From: MGIIa-K1 sp964577145
Lineage (GTDB): Archaea > Thermoplasmatota > Poseidoniia > Poseidoniales > Poseidoniaceae
Direction of reading: 5' to 3'
Assembly: GCA_964577145.1 (NCBI GenBank)
Contig: CAZNXM010000009.1
Location: 1 to 55,824, forward strand
DNA: 55,824 nt
Each line of letters starts with the position of its first letter. Positions within the stretch are counted from its first letter, which is position 1. The notes beneath the pieces are model-generated. The model saw nothing but the letters and a program-made list of their open reading frames with translations, did not search any database and had not been told where the DNA came from. Below are positions 42,970 through 52,500 of this stretch, in pieces. Both the position numbers and the translations under genes were made by a program.

Positions 42970-43977
42970 ATGTGGCTATGGTATGATTGGAGAGCAGCCG
43001 CTGTCGCAGATGATTCAGGGAACATCCTTGACCTAGAAGAATGGGATGGTTGGGGCAATACCGATGAAGTCTGCACTAGGATGGATATTATCGCACATTC
43101 GGCATTTACTCCAGAGGCAGAAAGGCTTCTAGAAAGGTTTCCTGATGCCCAGCCAAGAATCCATGGCGATGATGAATTGCCAGATGCAAATTGGCCCTTA
43201 CCTTCCTCAGAGGCACTTTCAGCCTTAGACAAAGCTGCAAAATTACTATCCAAGCGCGGAGTAGATGCTGCAGCAGGTGACCCTGACCGTAGGCTCGAGC
43301 ACTTGAGCCGTGCAAGCGAAGAATTACGGGCAGCATATATCACTCTTGAAGGACGGTTGGTAGAGTGGGTAGGATTATTCCTTCCTGAAGCGCGGTTTGA
43401 ACGTGACCGCGCTGGTCTTGCCAGAAAAGCATCTGAAGCTGAGTCATTATCTGGCCTTGCAGAAATACTCGGGGTATCTATGCCAGAACAGGGGCCATCT
43501 GAAAAGGAATGGAAGGCACTCAATGATTGGGCGCATAGCGTAGGTGAAATCAAAACTAGGCTAGAGCGTATGGAAGATTCCATTCGAGAACTTGCTTCAA
43601 TCCACCTACCCTCACTCTCTATACTTCTCGGGCCCCTTCTCGCTTCTCGACTTTGTGTTGAGGCACATGGTCGTGCAAGACTCGCTCGCCTTCCTGCTGG
43701 AACAATGCAAATTCTCGGTGCCGAGAAAGCGTTCTTCAATCACCTCAAGACTGGTGCGCCATCACCTAAACACGGTCATATTTTCATGCACCCATGGATT
43801 TCACGATCACCGCGTTGGGTGAGAGGTAAAATTGCACGTACTGTTGCAGCAAAAGCGACTATCGCCGCACGTTGTGATGAATTTGGTGGAGAAACATGGG
43901 GTGAAGAAAACGTGAGAGCCGTTGAAGAACGAGTCGAAACTATCCGCGCTGAGAACCCGCAACCTCCTCGAAGGTGA
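42970..43977 (+). CDS. Nop5 (Nop56/58) box C/D RNP core protein
   Basis: 335 residues from ATG 42970 (MWLWYDWRAAAV), which aligns with usual Nop5 starts; ATG 42943 is an alternative. A coiled-coil region (about 120-210) is followed by the Nop domain: LGPLLASRLCVEAHGRARLA, PAGTMQILGAEKAFFNHL, PSPKHGHIFMHPWIS and RGKIARTVAAKATIAAR. It bridges L7Ae-bound guide RNA to fibrillarin for 2'-O-methylation of rRNA. GAGGC and GCCTC form a stem ending 4 nt before the ATG. Fibrillarin follows after 4 bp. Confidence 0.93.
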   Translation: MWLWYDWRAAAVADDSGNILDLEEWDGWGNTDEVCTRMDIIAHSAFTPEAERLLERFPDAQPRIHGDDELPDANWPLPSSEALSALDKAAKLLSKRGVDAAAGDPDRRLEHLSRASEELRAAYITLEGRLVEWVGLFLPEARFERDRAGLARKASEAESLSGLAEILGVSMPEQGPSEKEWKALNDWAHSVGEIKTRLERMEDSIRELASIHLPSLSILLGPLLASRLCVEAHGRARLARLPAGTMQILGAEKAFFNHLKTGAPSPKHGHIFMHPWISRSPRWVRGKIARTVAAKATIAARCDEFGGETWGEENVRAVEERVETIRAENPQPPRR

Positions 43978-43981
43978 TTAG

Positions 43982-44677
43982 GTGGGAAGACAACGCCGAC
44001 TTTCGTGGGCCGTAATGATAGACGGTCGAACCATCTGGACTAGGAACGCAGTTCCCAAACATTCGCAGTATGGTGAATCTCTTCGTAGATTCAAGGGGAT
44101 AGAATATCGACGCTGGGACCCAAGCCGTTCAAAGTTAGGTGCTGCAATTACACGGGCAAGACAAACTCAGTACGAACTCTTACCCGAGCCAGGTGATACC
44201 TGCCTCTACCTAGGTGCAGGTCATGGAACTAGCCTTTCCCATCTTCACGACCATGTATGTGGAGGAGACAATCGTGAAAATGGACGAATAATTGCAATCG
44301 ATCTATCTCCGAGGTGTCTCAGAGATTTGATTCACATGTCTAAAGAAAGGCCGGGTTTAGTTCCTGTTCTCGGTGATGCTAGGAAACATTCAGCATGGGG
44401 AATTATGGTTGCCAATAAGGTTGATTGGTTATTGCAAGATGTTAGTCAAGCCGGACAAGCAGAGATATTCATTTCCGCAGTTCACCGTTTCCTCAAACCT
44501 GGAGGCAAAGGTCTACTCTCGCTCAAAGCTGCAAGTGAACGCTGGAGCGGCGAAGGTGAACGAGCGGTATTCGATACAGTAGCAGAACAACTCGAACAAG
44601 CAGGACTTACAATTGTAGAGAGAATTGACCTCCATGGTTTGGAAGATAATCACTGCCTCTATTACATCACAAACTAA
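43982..44677 (+). CDS. flpA: Fibrillarin, rRNA/tRNA 2'-O-methyltransferase
   Basis: 231 residues from GTG 43982. YRRWDPSRSKLGAAI is the fibrillarin N-domain signature. SAM motif region LYLGAGHGTSLSHLHD, then IIAIDLSPRCLRDLI, DARKH, DWLLQDVSQAGQ and KPGGKGLLSLKA. It methylates ribose with box C/D guides and Nop5, encoded immediately upstream as an operon. The 3' end overlaps a 15-bp palindrome. Confidence 0.94.
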   Translation: MGRQRRLSWAVMIDGRTIWTRNAVPKHSQYGESLRRFKGIEYRRWDPSRSKLGAAITRARQTQYELLPEPGDTCLYLGAGHGTSLSHLHDHVCGGDNRENGRIIAIDLSPRCLRDLIHMSKERPGLVPVLGDARKHSAWGIMVANKVDWLLQDVSQAGQAEIFISAVHRFLKPGGKGLLSLKAASERWSGEGERAVFDTVAEQLEQAGLTIVERIDLHGLEDNHCLYYITN

Positions 44678-44690
44678 TAATCAGATTATT
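44676..44690. promoter_or_regulatory. Palindrome AATAATC-A-GATTATT
   Basis: A 15-bp perfect dyad starting on the fibrillarin stop codon. It shares the half-site core AATC/GATT with the dyad at 44700-44723. Candidate operator for the ferritin-like gene or part of the fibrillarin terminator. Confidence 0.4.
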
Positions 44691-44699
44691 TCGCACTCC

Positions 44700-44723
44700 C
44701 TAAATCGATGATTATTGATTTAG
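44700..44723. promoter_or_regulatory. Inverted repeat CTAAATC-N10-GATTTAG
   Basis: 7-bp arms, 10-base centre, 87 nt before the ferritin-like ATG. A weak TATA-like TTTTAGTA follows at about 44729. It does not match a DtxR/IdeR consensus that I can recall, but a metal- or stress-responsive operator is plausible by position. Confidence 0.4.
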
Positions 44724-44798
44724 AAGCCTTTTAGTACAACATTCGTCACTGAACTATCTGACGGAAGAATAAACTGAAAACTTTCGTATGCCCTAAAT

Positions 44799-44808
44799 GG
44801 AGATGAGG
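44799..44808 (+). promoter_or_regulatory. Strong Shine-Dalgarno for ferritin-like gene
   Basis: GGAGATGAGG ends 2 nt before ATG 44811, with GGAG at 44799-44802 at about 8 nt spacing. This is one of the clearest ribosome-binding sites in the window; most other genes lack one. Confidence 0.6.
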
Positions 44809-44810
44809 AA

Positions 44811-45230
44811 ATGAGTGTAGAAAATTTAGTTGCAAAAATGAATGATGCGCTGGGATGGGAGCTACGTGCCATCAATATGTATGCCCATTATGCTGCCAAT
44901 GTCATGGGGATACATCGTCTACAACTAGCACCACTGTTCAAGCAGGAAGTTGCTGAATCAATCATCCATGCAGATACAGTTAGAAATGCCATTGTTAAAC
45001 TCGGTGGAAAGTGTGCTACTGAGCGTAATTCCGAGGAAATTATTCATACAACAGATTACAAGAAAATGATGAAAGAATCTCTCAAGACCGAAATGACTGC
45101 AGCAAAAGTATACGGTGAGTTGATGAAACTTCTTGAAGTGATAAATGACAAGGAATTATTCGATGCTATCGAACAAATCTACCTCGCTGAAGTAAGATCT
45201 GTAGAAGAGATGCGCCTACTCCTAGAATGA
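44811..45230 (+). CDS. Ferritin-like/bacterioferritin-type protein
   Basis: 139 residues, all helical. Four-helix-bundle pattern with candidate di-iron ligands: Glu in DALGWELRAINMYAHYA, EVAESIIHAD with E and H, Glu in KTEMTAAKVYGEL and EQIYLAEVRSVEEM. It resembles bacterioferritin or a ferritin-like oxidoreductase; iron storage and oxygen or peroxide detoxification are the likely roles. Isolated gene with its own 133-bp upstream region holding two palindromes. Confidence 0.8.
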   Translation: MSVENLVAKMNDALGWELRAINMYAHYAANVMGIHRLQLAPLFKQEVAESIIHADTVRNAIVKLGGKCATERNSEEIIHTTDYKKMMKESLKTEMTAAKVYGELMKLLEVINDKELFDAIEQIYLAEVRSVEEMRLLLE

Positions 45231-45235
45231 GTCGC

Positions 45236-45976
45236 TCAGAAATCGCCTTCGACACGTGGTGCGAGGAAATACTCGACATGTCCCGCACCATCCGCGAAGT
45301 CAAACGTCAATTTCAGTGGGAAATTTTCGCCGAATCTTAGGCTAACATGCTCAACTGTAGAGAATATCTTTGACATTGGTAAGAGATATTGCAACGAATA
45401 TTGGGAACTAGCATTAGCATCGCAATCGATTGCAACAACTTCATCAGAATTAAAGCAAACATTGACTGAATCTGTAGAGCCTTGAACATTGACGGTGAAG
45501 GATTTTGCATCTAATGTGACATTGACTAAGTCGCCTACCTGTCGTGCTGCCCTTAGAGCCTGTGCAAGGTCTGCACCTGCCATAGTGACTCCACATGGAA
45601 GTTCAAGCGAAGGAACATTTGGTGGATTTAGTGTTGAATTGTCCAATGGCCTCAAGTTCATGTCGATACGCCCCATGTTGAGTTTTACCATTCCATCTGC
45701 CTCATCATAAGTCACGTCGACCATGTCACTTGCTGCAGCTACGCTGAGCAAATCTTTGATCCGCCTCATTTCGAGTCCCAGTTTAGTCTCATCGACCTCC
45801 CAGGTATCGAATGCTGCCGAATCAACATCCATCTTGATCATGGCAACATGAGATGGGTCGACTACTCGGACTTGGAGCGAGTCCTCAAAGAAGTCCAAGC
45901 GGGCCTCTTCGACAACTACTCCGAGAGTTTCGACGATGGTTCGCATTAGGTCTTGACGGGCCGTGACGTTCAGCAT
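45236..45976 (-). CDS. pcn: PCNA, DNA polymerase sliding clamp
   Basis: 246 residues, the size of PCNA. Two clamp domains: LDFFEDSLQVRVVDPSHVAM (the LRVVD-type motif), AFDTWEVDETKLGLEM, then the linker PSLELPCGVTMAGADL, and at the end FPLKLTFDFADGAGHVEYFL followed by APRVEGDF. A ring trimer tethers polymerase and repair enzymes to DNA. Its stop faces the ferritin-like gene 5 bp away; the promoter is in the 122-bp divergent spacer shared with the GT2 gene. Confidence 0.95.
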   Translation of the reverse strand: MLNVTARQDLMRTIVETLGVVVEEARLDFFEDSLQVRVVDPSHVAMIKMDVDSAAFDTWEVDETKLGLEMRRIKDLLSVAAASDMVDVTYDEADGMVKLNMGRIDMNLRPLDNSTLNPPNVPSLELPCGVTMAGADLAQALRAARQVGDLVNVTLDAKSFTVNVQGSTDSVNVCFNSDEVVAIDCDANASSQYSLQYLLPMSKIFSTVEHVSLRFGENFPLKLTFDFADGAGHVEYFLAPRVEGDF

Positions 45977-46098
45977 GAGAGCATCCCTGAGTACGACTTC
46001 CCTTTACGGAGGCTTATGAACCTTGTATTGGAGATACCTCCACATACGCGGTGGATGGAGTGTGTATTGATTTCCGCGCATGATATTGGGTTGAATTC

Positions 46099-47235
46099 AT
46101 GAAGGTGGGCGGAATCCCACGAAGCATGGGCGATGTATCACCACTCCTGAAGGAGGATGGGACACCATTCAAGATTGCAGTACTCATCCCTACAATCAAC
46201 AATGCAGATGAACTGGATATTGTACTTGGACGTCTTGCAAAACAAACGTATTCAGACTTTGAAATCGTCATCAGTGACTCGAAATCAAAGGACCACACAA
46301 AGGAAGTTTGCCAAAAATATGGTGCAACTTGGATTGATGACCCAAGTCGTAACCGCGCCAATGCTTGCAACTTTGCACTTGAGCAGATGGACCACGACCT
46401 TGTACTATTCACCGACGATGACACTATTCCTCCATTGGATTGGGTCGAAAAATTGGTTCGGTGGTTCGACGACCCAAAGGTCGGTGCAGTAGGTGGACCA
46501 AACTTTGCTCCTGACGAGGACCCATTCGGCGCAAAATGTGCTGATGTGGCATTCTGTACTCGTTTCATGACTGCTGGCACTAGATATGGGGCACAACCCA
46601 AAGGAACTCTTGTTCCGATTACTCACAACCCTGGCGTCAACTGTGCTCACCGCATGGCAAACCTGCGGGAAGTTGGCTTCTTCGAAGACGGATGCATAGG
46701 CGCAGAAGATGTTGTCTTGGATGCGAAGATCCAACGTGCTGGACACAAACTCTTCATCGACCCTGAGAATGTAATGCCGCATCGTAGGAGGCGCCCGTTC
46801 CGACCATACATGAAACAGATGCGTAATTATGGTTATACGCGCATGGTCGCAAACAAACGCTGGCCGGAAATCTCTGAGTGGTCTCACACGGCAATCGGAT
46901 TTTTCCCTTGGCTTGTAGTAGCCGCTGCAATCAGCTTTTGTGCTGGTTTTTGGATGAGCGGTTTCGACGTCTTAACCGACGATATGGTTGCACGTTCCTT
47001 GATGCACATCCCTGCTACACTTGCATGTATCCATATTTGCATTTCTTGGCTTGGGGCTGCAATTGGCACCAGTCCTCACCGTTCCATAGGAACTGTCTTT
47101 TTCGCCCCATTGATGGTATTCCTTGCTCAATGGGCATATGGCGCTGGAGTAAACAAGGCATGGCGCGAGATTAGGCGTACAGGCGGAAGTGCAGGAGTCG
47201 GTGAACAGATCGACGACCGAGTACGCACAGCCTGA
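46099..47235 (+). CDS. Membrane-associated GT2 glycosyltransferase
   Basis: 378 residues; ATG 46099 or 46126. GT-A domain: AVLIPTINNADELDIVLGRL, IVISDSKSKDHT, metal-binding LFTDDDTIPP, VGGPNFAPDEDPF and GAEDVVLDAKIQRAG. Three hydrophobic segments near the C-terminus (about 268-345) anchor it to the membrane. Probably transfers a sugar to a lipid or surface glycan from the cytosolic side; donor and acceptor unknown. Confidence 0.88.
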   Translation: MKVGGIPRSMGDVSPLLKEDGTPFKIAVLIPTINNADELDIVLGRLAKQTYSDFEIVISDSKSKDHTKEVCQKYGATWIDDPSRNRANACNFALEQMDHDLVLFTDDDTIPPLDWVEKLVRWFDDPKVGAVGGPNFAPDEDPFGAKCADVAFCTRFMTAGTRYGAQPKGTLVPITHNPGVNCAHRMANLREVGFFEDGCIGAEDVVLDAKIQRAGHKLFIDPENVMPHRRRRPFRPYMKQMRNYGYTRMVANKRWPEISEWSHTAIGFFPWLVVAAAISFCAGFWMSGFDVLTDDMVARSLMHIPATLACIHICISWLGAAIGTSPHRSIGTVFFAPLMVFLAQWAYGAGVNKAWREIRRTGGSAGVGEQIDDRVRTA

Positions 47236-47238
47236 GTA

Positions 47239-47598
47239 ATGCTCAAGCCACTCCAGCATCGCCAATACTACATGGCGAAGTCAATCCTTGAGAGAATTGA
47301 CACGCCAGAACAAACAGATGATGAAGAGATATGGGGAGTAATGCGTACTTGGCTAGTCATTCTGAGAATCATTATTGTAGTTGCCACAATTTTTGTTGCG
47401 GAGTTATTGGAAGAGTTTTCGTTGCTTGGACTATCTCTTTCGGTTTGGGCAGTCATCATTGGAATTCCAACATTCATATTGTTCTCGATGTTAATCATTC
47501 AAGGGGACAAAAGACTCGCGCCTGAGTTAGAGGCTAAACGACAGAATATCATTTCTGAAGGCTTAACTCTCAAGAATCCAATCCGCAAACGTGAATGA
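47239..47598 (+). CDS. Small two-helix membrane protein
   Basis: 119 residues, no family recognised. Acidic N-terminus (DTPEQTDDEEIWG), two hydrophobic helices (about 38-57 and 65-87), basic C-terminus. ATG 47239 lies 3 bp after the GT2 stop; ATG 47272 (MAKSILERID) is an equally good start. Likely co-transcribed with the GT2. Stop abuts the stop of the ABC exporter. Confidence 0.7.
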   Translation: MLKPLQHRQYYMAKSILERIDTPEQTDDEEIWGVMRTWLVILRIIIVVATIFVAELLEEFSLLGLSLSVWAVIIGIPTFILFSMLIIQGDKRLAPELEAKRQNIISEGLTLKNPIRKRE

Positions 47599-49464
47599 TT
47601 ACTGCTCACCGGTTTGGATTGACCATTGTGAAGAATAAACTCCATTATTTTCAATCAACTCCTCATGGGACCCACGTTCAACGATTGCCCCATCGACCAT
47701 TGAGATAATCTCGTCGGCTTGCCTAATAGTAGAGAGGCGATGTGCTACTGCAATTGTCGTTCGATTACCACCGCTAACGAGTAAATTCTCTTGAATCCGT
47801 TTCTCAGTTTCAGCATCAAGTGCGCTCGATGCTTCATCGAGCACTAGTAGACTTGGAGACTTTAGCAATGCTCGAGCCAGAGATACTCGGGCACGTTGGC
47901 CACCAGAGAGTTTTGTACCTCTATCGCCAACCATAGTATCGAGTCCATCTTCCATCTCATTGACAAATTGTGTTGCACCCGCCATTTCTAGAGCCAAGTT
48001 AATCTCATCAGAATCGGCATCTCGGTTGTATGCAACATTCTGCCCAAGTGTTCCAAAGAATAGGAATGGTTCTTGGCTGACAAAGCCCATTTGAGATCTT
48101 ACCGAATCTAGTGTGAGGTCTTGAACATCAATACCATTGACGAGAACTTTACCTTGATTAGGCTCATAATAGCGCATCAGTAATTTTAGGATGGTAGTCT
48201 TTCCAGCGCCGGTATGCCCCATTACACCAAGGAATTCTCCAGCATCTGCTTTGAAAGTAATACCGGCAAGAACTTTTGTTGAAGTTCCCGGATAGGTGAA
48301 ATGAACATCCTTGAACTCAACGGAAGAAATTGGTCCTTCCAATACTTTCGAATCTTCATGGTCGGTAATTGTTGGTACCAAGTCTACGAGTGCAAATACA
48401 CGGCGAGCTGATGCTTCTCCCTTCTGTAATTGATTGACCAGCATTCCGAAGATAAACATCGGCATGGTCATTCGTGTTGAGATGAGCAAGAAGGTCACTA
48501 GTTGTCCAGTTGTAATCTCGCCGGATTGTGTCAAATATCCACCTGCAGTAACTAAGAGTCCAAACGCTATGCCAGCAATAGCATATAATCCTGGTAAGAA
48601 GCGATTGCGATCCTTACTCGCTTCGATTGCTTGTTCACGGTAAGCAGATGATTCCTTGTCAACTCTTTTTGCCTCCCACTCCTGAGCGTTGTATGCTTGA
48701 ACTACTGAAATTCCCGAGATAATGTTCTCCAATACAGCAGTGATGTCACCTGTGGATTCTCTTTGTTGGCGGTACTTTCGTTGTACCCTAGTAGAGAAAA
48801 GATAGACTAATGGCACGATGAAAAGAAGTGGAGTGAATAATACCGCAGCAAGTTTCCAACTCATTAATACTAGAATCAAAAATGCTGTACCAAATGTCAC
48901 TATTATCCTGATTATTGAAGTCGATGCATCACTAATCACATCCTCTAATTGGTTGACATCTGCTGATAATACACTCATCAATTGTCCAGTCTGTCGTAAA
49001 TCATAGTAAGAAGCTTCCATATCGATTAGAGAGCGTGTTGCATCAAGACGGAGGTCATGCTGTACCTTGTATCCAAGAGTTTGCCAACTATATTCACTAA
49101 TTCCTTGGAATACAGCAAGGCTGGCGAAGCCGAGGAAGATGAGGAGGCCATAACCAACGGCTAAATTTTCAGTCAATAATGGAAAGATTGATTCATCGAG
49201 AAAATCCCTCATTCCACCAAAGAATCCCTCGGTATCTTCACCTGAATAATAGTCCACTGCAAATCCGATGAAGACAAATGGTAATAAGTCTGAAAAACGA
49301 GCCATACCATTGGCCAAAACGCCTACTAAAGCCCTCTTTTTGTAGTTCGCCGCATATGGGATTACTCGCCAGATTTGGCGTCCGAGGACTTCGACTTTGT
49401 TATTGTTCAAATCCTCTGGAGCGAGATGATCATATTGCGCTGCGCGAGTATGTCCTGCTCCCAT
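47599..49464 (-). CDS. ABC exporter half-transporter (ABCB/MsbA-like)
   Basis: About 621 residues from ATG 49464 (MGAGHTRAAQYDH). Membrane domain of six helices (about 40-330), then ATPase: Walker A GHTGAGKTT, Q-loop FVSQEPFLFFG, signature LSGGQRARVSLARAL, Walker B LLVLDEASSALD, switch His in VAHRLSTI. Expected to work as a homodimer, exporting lipid, drug or peptide. Divergent from the giant subtilase with about 79 bp between chosen starts, but no shared pathway is proven. Confidence 0.93.
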   Translation of the reverse strand: MGAGHTRAAQYDHLAPEDLNNNKVEVLGRQIWRVIPYAANYKKRALVGVLANGMARFSDLLPFVFIGFAVDYYSGEDTEGFFGGMRDFLDESIFPLLTENLAVGYGLLIFLGFASLAVFQGISEYSWQTLGYKVQHDLRLDATRSLIDMEASYYDLRQTGQLMSVLSADVNQLEDVISDASTSIIRIIVTFGTAFLILVLMSWKLAAVLFTPLLFIVPLVYLFSTRVQRKYRQQRESTGDITAVLENIISGISVVQAYNAQEWEAKRVDKESSAYREQAIEASKDRNRFLPGLYAIAGIAFGLLVTAGGYLTQSGEITTGQLVTFLLISTRMTMPMFIFGMLVNQLQKGEASARRVFALVDLVPTITDHEDSKVLEGPISSVEFKDVHFTYPGTSTKVLAGITFKADAGEFLGVMGHTGAGKTTILKLLMRYYEPNQGKVLVNGIDVQDLTLDSVRSQMGFVSQEPFLFFGTLGQNVAYNRDADSDEINLALEMAGATQFVNEMEDGLDTMVGDRGTKLSGGQRARVSLARALLKSPSLLVLDEASSALDAETEKRIQENLLVSGGNRTTIAVAHRLSTIRQADEIISMVDGAIVERGSHEELIENNGVYSSQWSIQTGEQ

Positions 49465-49543
49465 ATTTGACTGGCTGGGGTGACCATTCTTGAACTTGCG
49501 TGAAGCCAGAACCTTCATCCCTTACCCGGACAAAGCAGTATAC

Positions 49544-52500
49544 ATGCGAGTCTATGCTGTCGTGTTCGCCCTCCTTCTCTCTTCATTTGCTCCACTACTG
49601 GTTTCTGGAGAAGAACGGACCACAGGAATAGATATCGAATTCAGGAATGGCCCAGAAGAAAGCATTGCAATCGAAGCGATGGTTTCTGGCCATTATACAG
49701 GATTTTGGGTACTCGCACATGAATACCCGGTTCCAAGTGAATGGGTACACGATTTGGCAGATGCAGGAATAGAATGCTGGTCTTATCTCCCGCCTGCAGC
49801 ATTCCATTGTGAACTAAGCGGACAGACTCCACTAGAATTAGCTCATCTCGGCGTACAAGGTATGCTTGAAATGAGTCCAAAAGCCAAACTTCACCCTTCG
49901 GTTATTCCCGCTCTAAATGGAGAAGAAGAGGTGTGGATGATGGCCACAGGAATTGGTGTTGTGAATCTTGTTCTTTCTGGAGATGAACTTCCTGAAGGCA
50001 TTGAAGATAGAGCGGATATTTCAGTACTATCACACTCTTGGCGCTGGGCCAAGGCCGAGGCACAGACCAGTGGAATACATTGGCTAAGTCAGCAATCAGA
50101 AATCGAATGGATTGAGCCACAATTTGAGCAAGTAATTCTCAATGATGTTGCAGACGATGTAATCTCGGCTAACGTATTGCAGAGTGCTTCGCTAATGGCG
50201 GGAATTGATAGTTCATGGAATGCTCTCGATGGAACGGGTATTATTGTTGCAGTTGCAGATACCGGTCTTGATAATGGAGTAAATAACACAAATATGCATC
50301 CTGATTTCAAGGACCATATCGTTGACATTAAATCATATTGGATACCTCTTAGCCAGCAATCATTTGTCAATGCTCCATATGGCGATGGTGCATCAGATCT
50401 CGATAGCGGTCATGGAACTCATGTCGCTGGGTCAGTACTCGGTGATGGCACTCAATCCTCTGGCGCTATCAAAGGAATCGCACCCGAAGCGAGACTATAC
50501 ATGCAGGCTACTGAAGTTTACACCGATTGGACTACTGCTACTGAAAACAACTACGGAGTCACGGATGGATATACCTTGATGGGTATTCCAAGCGACCTGT
50601 CTGACATGTTTGATGAGGCGGCGGCAAATGGCTCAAACATTCACACGAACTCGTGGGGCTCGTCAGTTGCAGGCCAATATACCACTTCTGCGATGCAAGC
50701 AGACCACTCTGCGCGAAACCATAGTGGAATGCTAATCTTATTCGCTGCTTCCAATGATGGAGTCGATGGGAATAGTGATGGAGAAATCGACCTCGACAGC
50801 CTTGGCGCTCCAGCTACTGCGAAAAATGTCCTAACCGTTGGAGCAAGTGAAAATGACCGTTCGACTTTCACATCCACTTGGGGTGGCTGGTGGCCGGGTG
50901 ATTACCCATCAAACCCAATTAATTCCGATAATATGGAAGACGACCCTGAAGGATTGGCTGCGTTCAGCAGTCGGGGCCCTGCTGATGATGGTCGTACCAA
51001 GCCTGACGTAGTAGCACCAGGCACATTCATTCTCTCAACAAAGAGCCGTTCCACCTCTGATACTGGTTGGTCCGCACACTCAAATTCCGATTATACCTAC
51101 ATGGGTGGAACATCTATGGCTACCCCGATTACCGCTGGCGCATCTGCCTTGATTTACCAGCACCTTATCGATAATTTAGCGCATACTAATCCTTCTAGTG
51201 CACTGGTAAAGGGAATATTCGCTGCAAGTGCTCATGATATGTCTGGGCAATATTCTTCGAGTACAAATGGCGCTGGTGAAACCGCGCCGAATCAACATGA
51301 AGGTTGGGGAATTGTCGACCTTGACCGGGCGGTAAACTCTACCTTCGTCGATGGAGATACAGTGTCTACCAGTGATACTCTTGGATGGAAATTCACAGTA
51401 CCTGCAGGTGCTCCAGACCTCAAAGTCATGCTTTCATGGACCGACCCTGCAAGCACACCTGCTGCATCAACAAATTTGGTCAACGACCTTGATTTCGCAC
51501 TCAAAGACCCATCTGGTAATTGGGTAGAATATGGTAATAACCTCGATAATCTGATTGGGGGTACTATCTCTTCTCCTGCTCAAGGACTATGGGAGGTCCA
51601 CGTGAATGGAACCAGTGTCCCAACTGGGCCACAGGCTTTCGCCCTCGTACTTGATGCCTCTTATTCGCTCACAAACTTGAGCGCTGATGCCGATGGTGAT
51701 GGCTACGAAGATGATGTTGATGACTGCCCCAGTACCGCAGGTACATCTACACTAGACCAAACTGGATGTCCTGATGGTGATGGTGATGGCTGGTCAAATG
51801 TTGGCGATGACTTCCCTAATGATTCAACACAATGGTCAGATAGTGATGGCGATGGATTTGGTGACAACCCTGGTGGAAACACCCCCGATGGATGTACCTC
51901 AGTAGTTGGCACTTCTTCCTCCGACAGATATGGTTGTGTAGATAGCGACGGCGATGGTTGGTCGGACCCCGATGGCGGTTGGACCACTTTCGAAGGCGCT
52001 GATGCATGTCCAGCCATATTTGGCAATTCAACCCTCGATAGAAATGGATGCATAGACAATGATGGTGATGGCCAGTCCAATGCGAGTGATGTACTAGAAA
52101 ATGATTCCAGCCAATGGCTCGATAGTGACGGAGATGGATACTACGATAACGCCAATCCCGCAACTAATTGGGATGATTGTCCAAGCGTTTGGGGTAACTC
52201 GACAAGTGATTTACAAGGTTGCGTAGATTCTGATGGCGACGGTATGTCTGACATCAATGACCCGTGGCCAAATGACCCTTCAAGATCAGTAGATACCGAT
52301 GGCGATGGAGTCGATGATGGCGATGATGATTGTCCTACTACAGCAGGAAATTCCACAGTTGGGCTATTAGGTTGTGAAGATGCTGATGGCGACGGGCGAC
52401 CGATTGGATTCGATGAATTCCCAACTGATGGGACTCAGTGGAATGATACAGATGGCGATGGCTATGGAGACGAAGCAACTGGTAACCTTGCAGATGATTG

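Noticed and set aside
42882..43739. Minus-strand extension upstream of TFS giving a 403-codon frame
   Set aside because: Antisense of nop5, Ser/Arg-rich with no domain. TFS is complete from ATG 42881 with the expected length.
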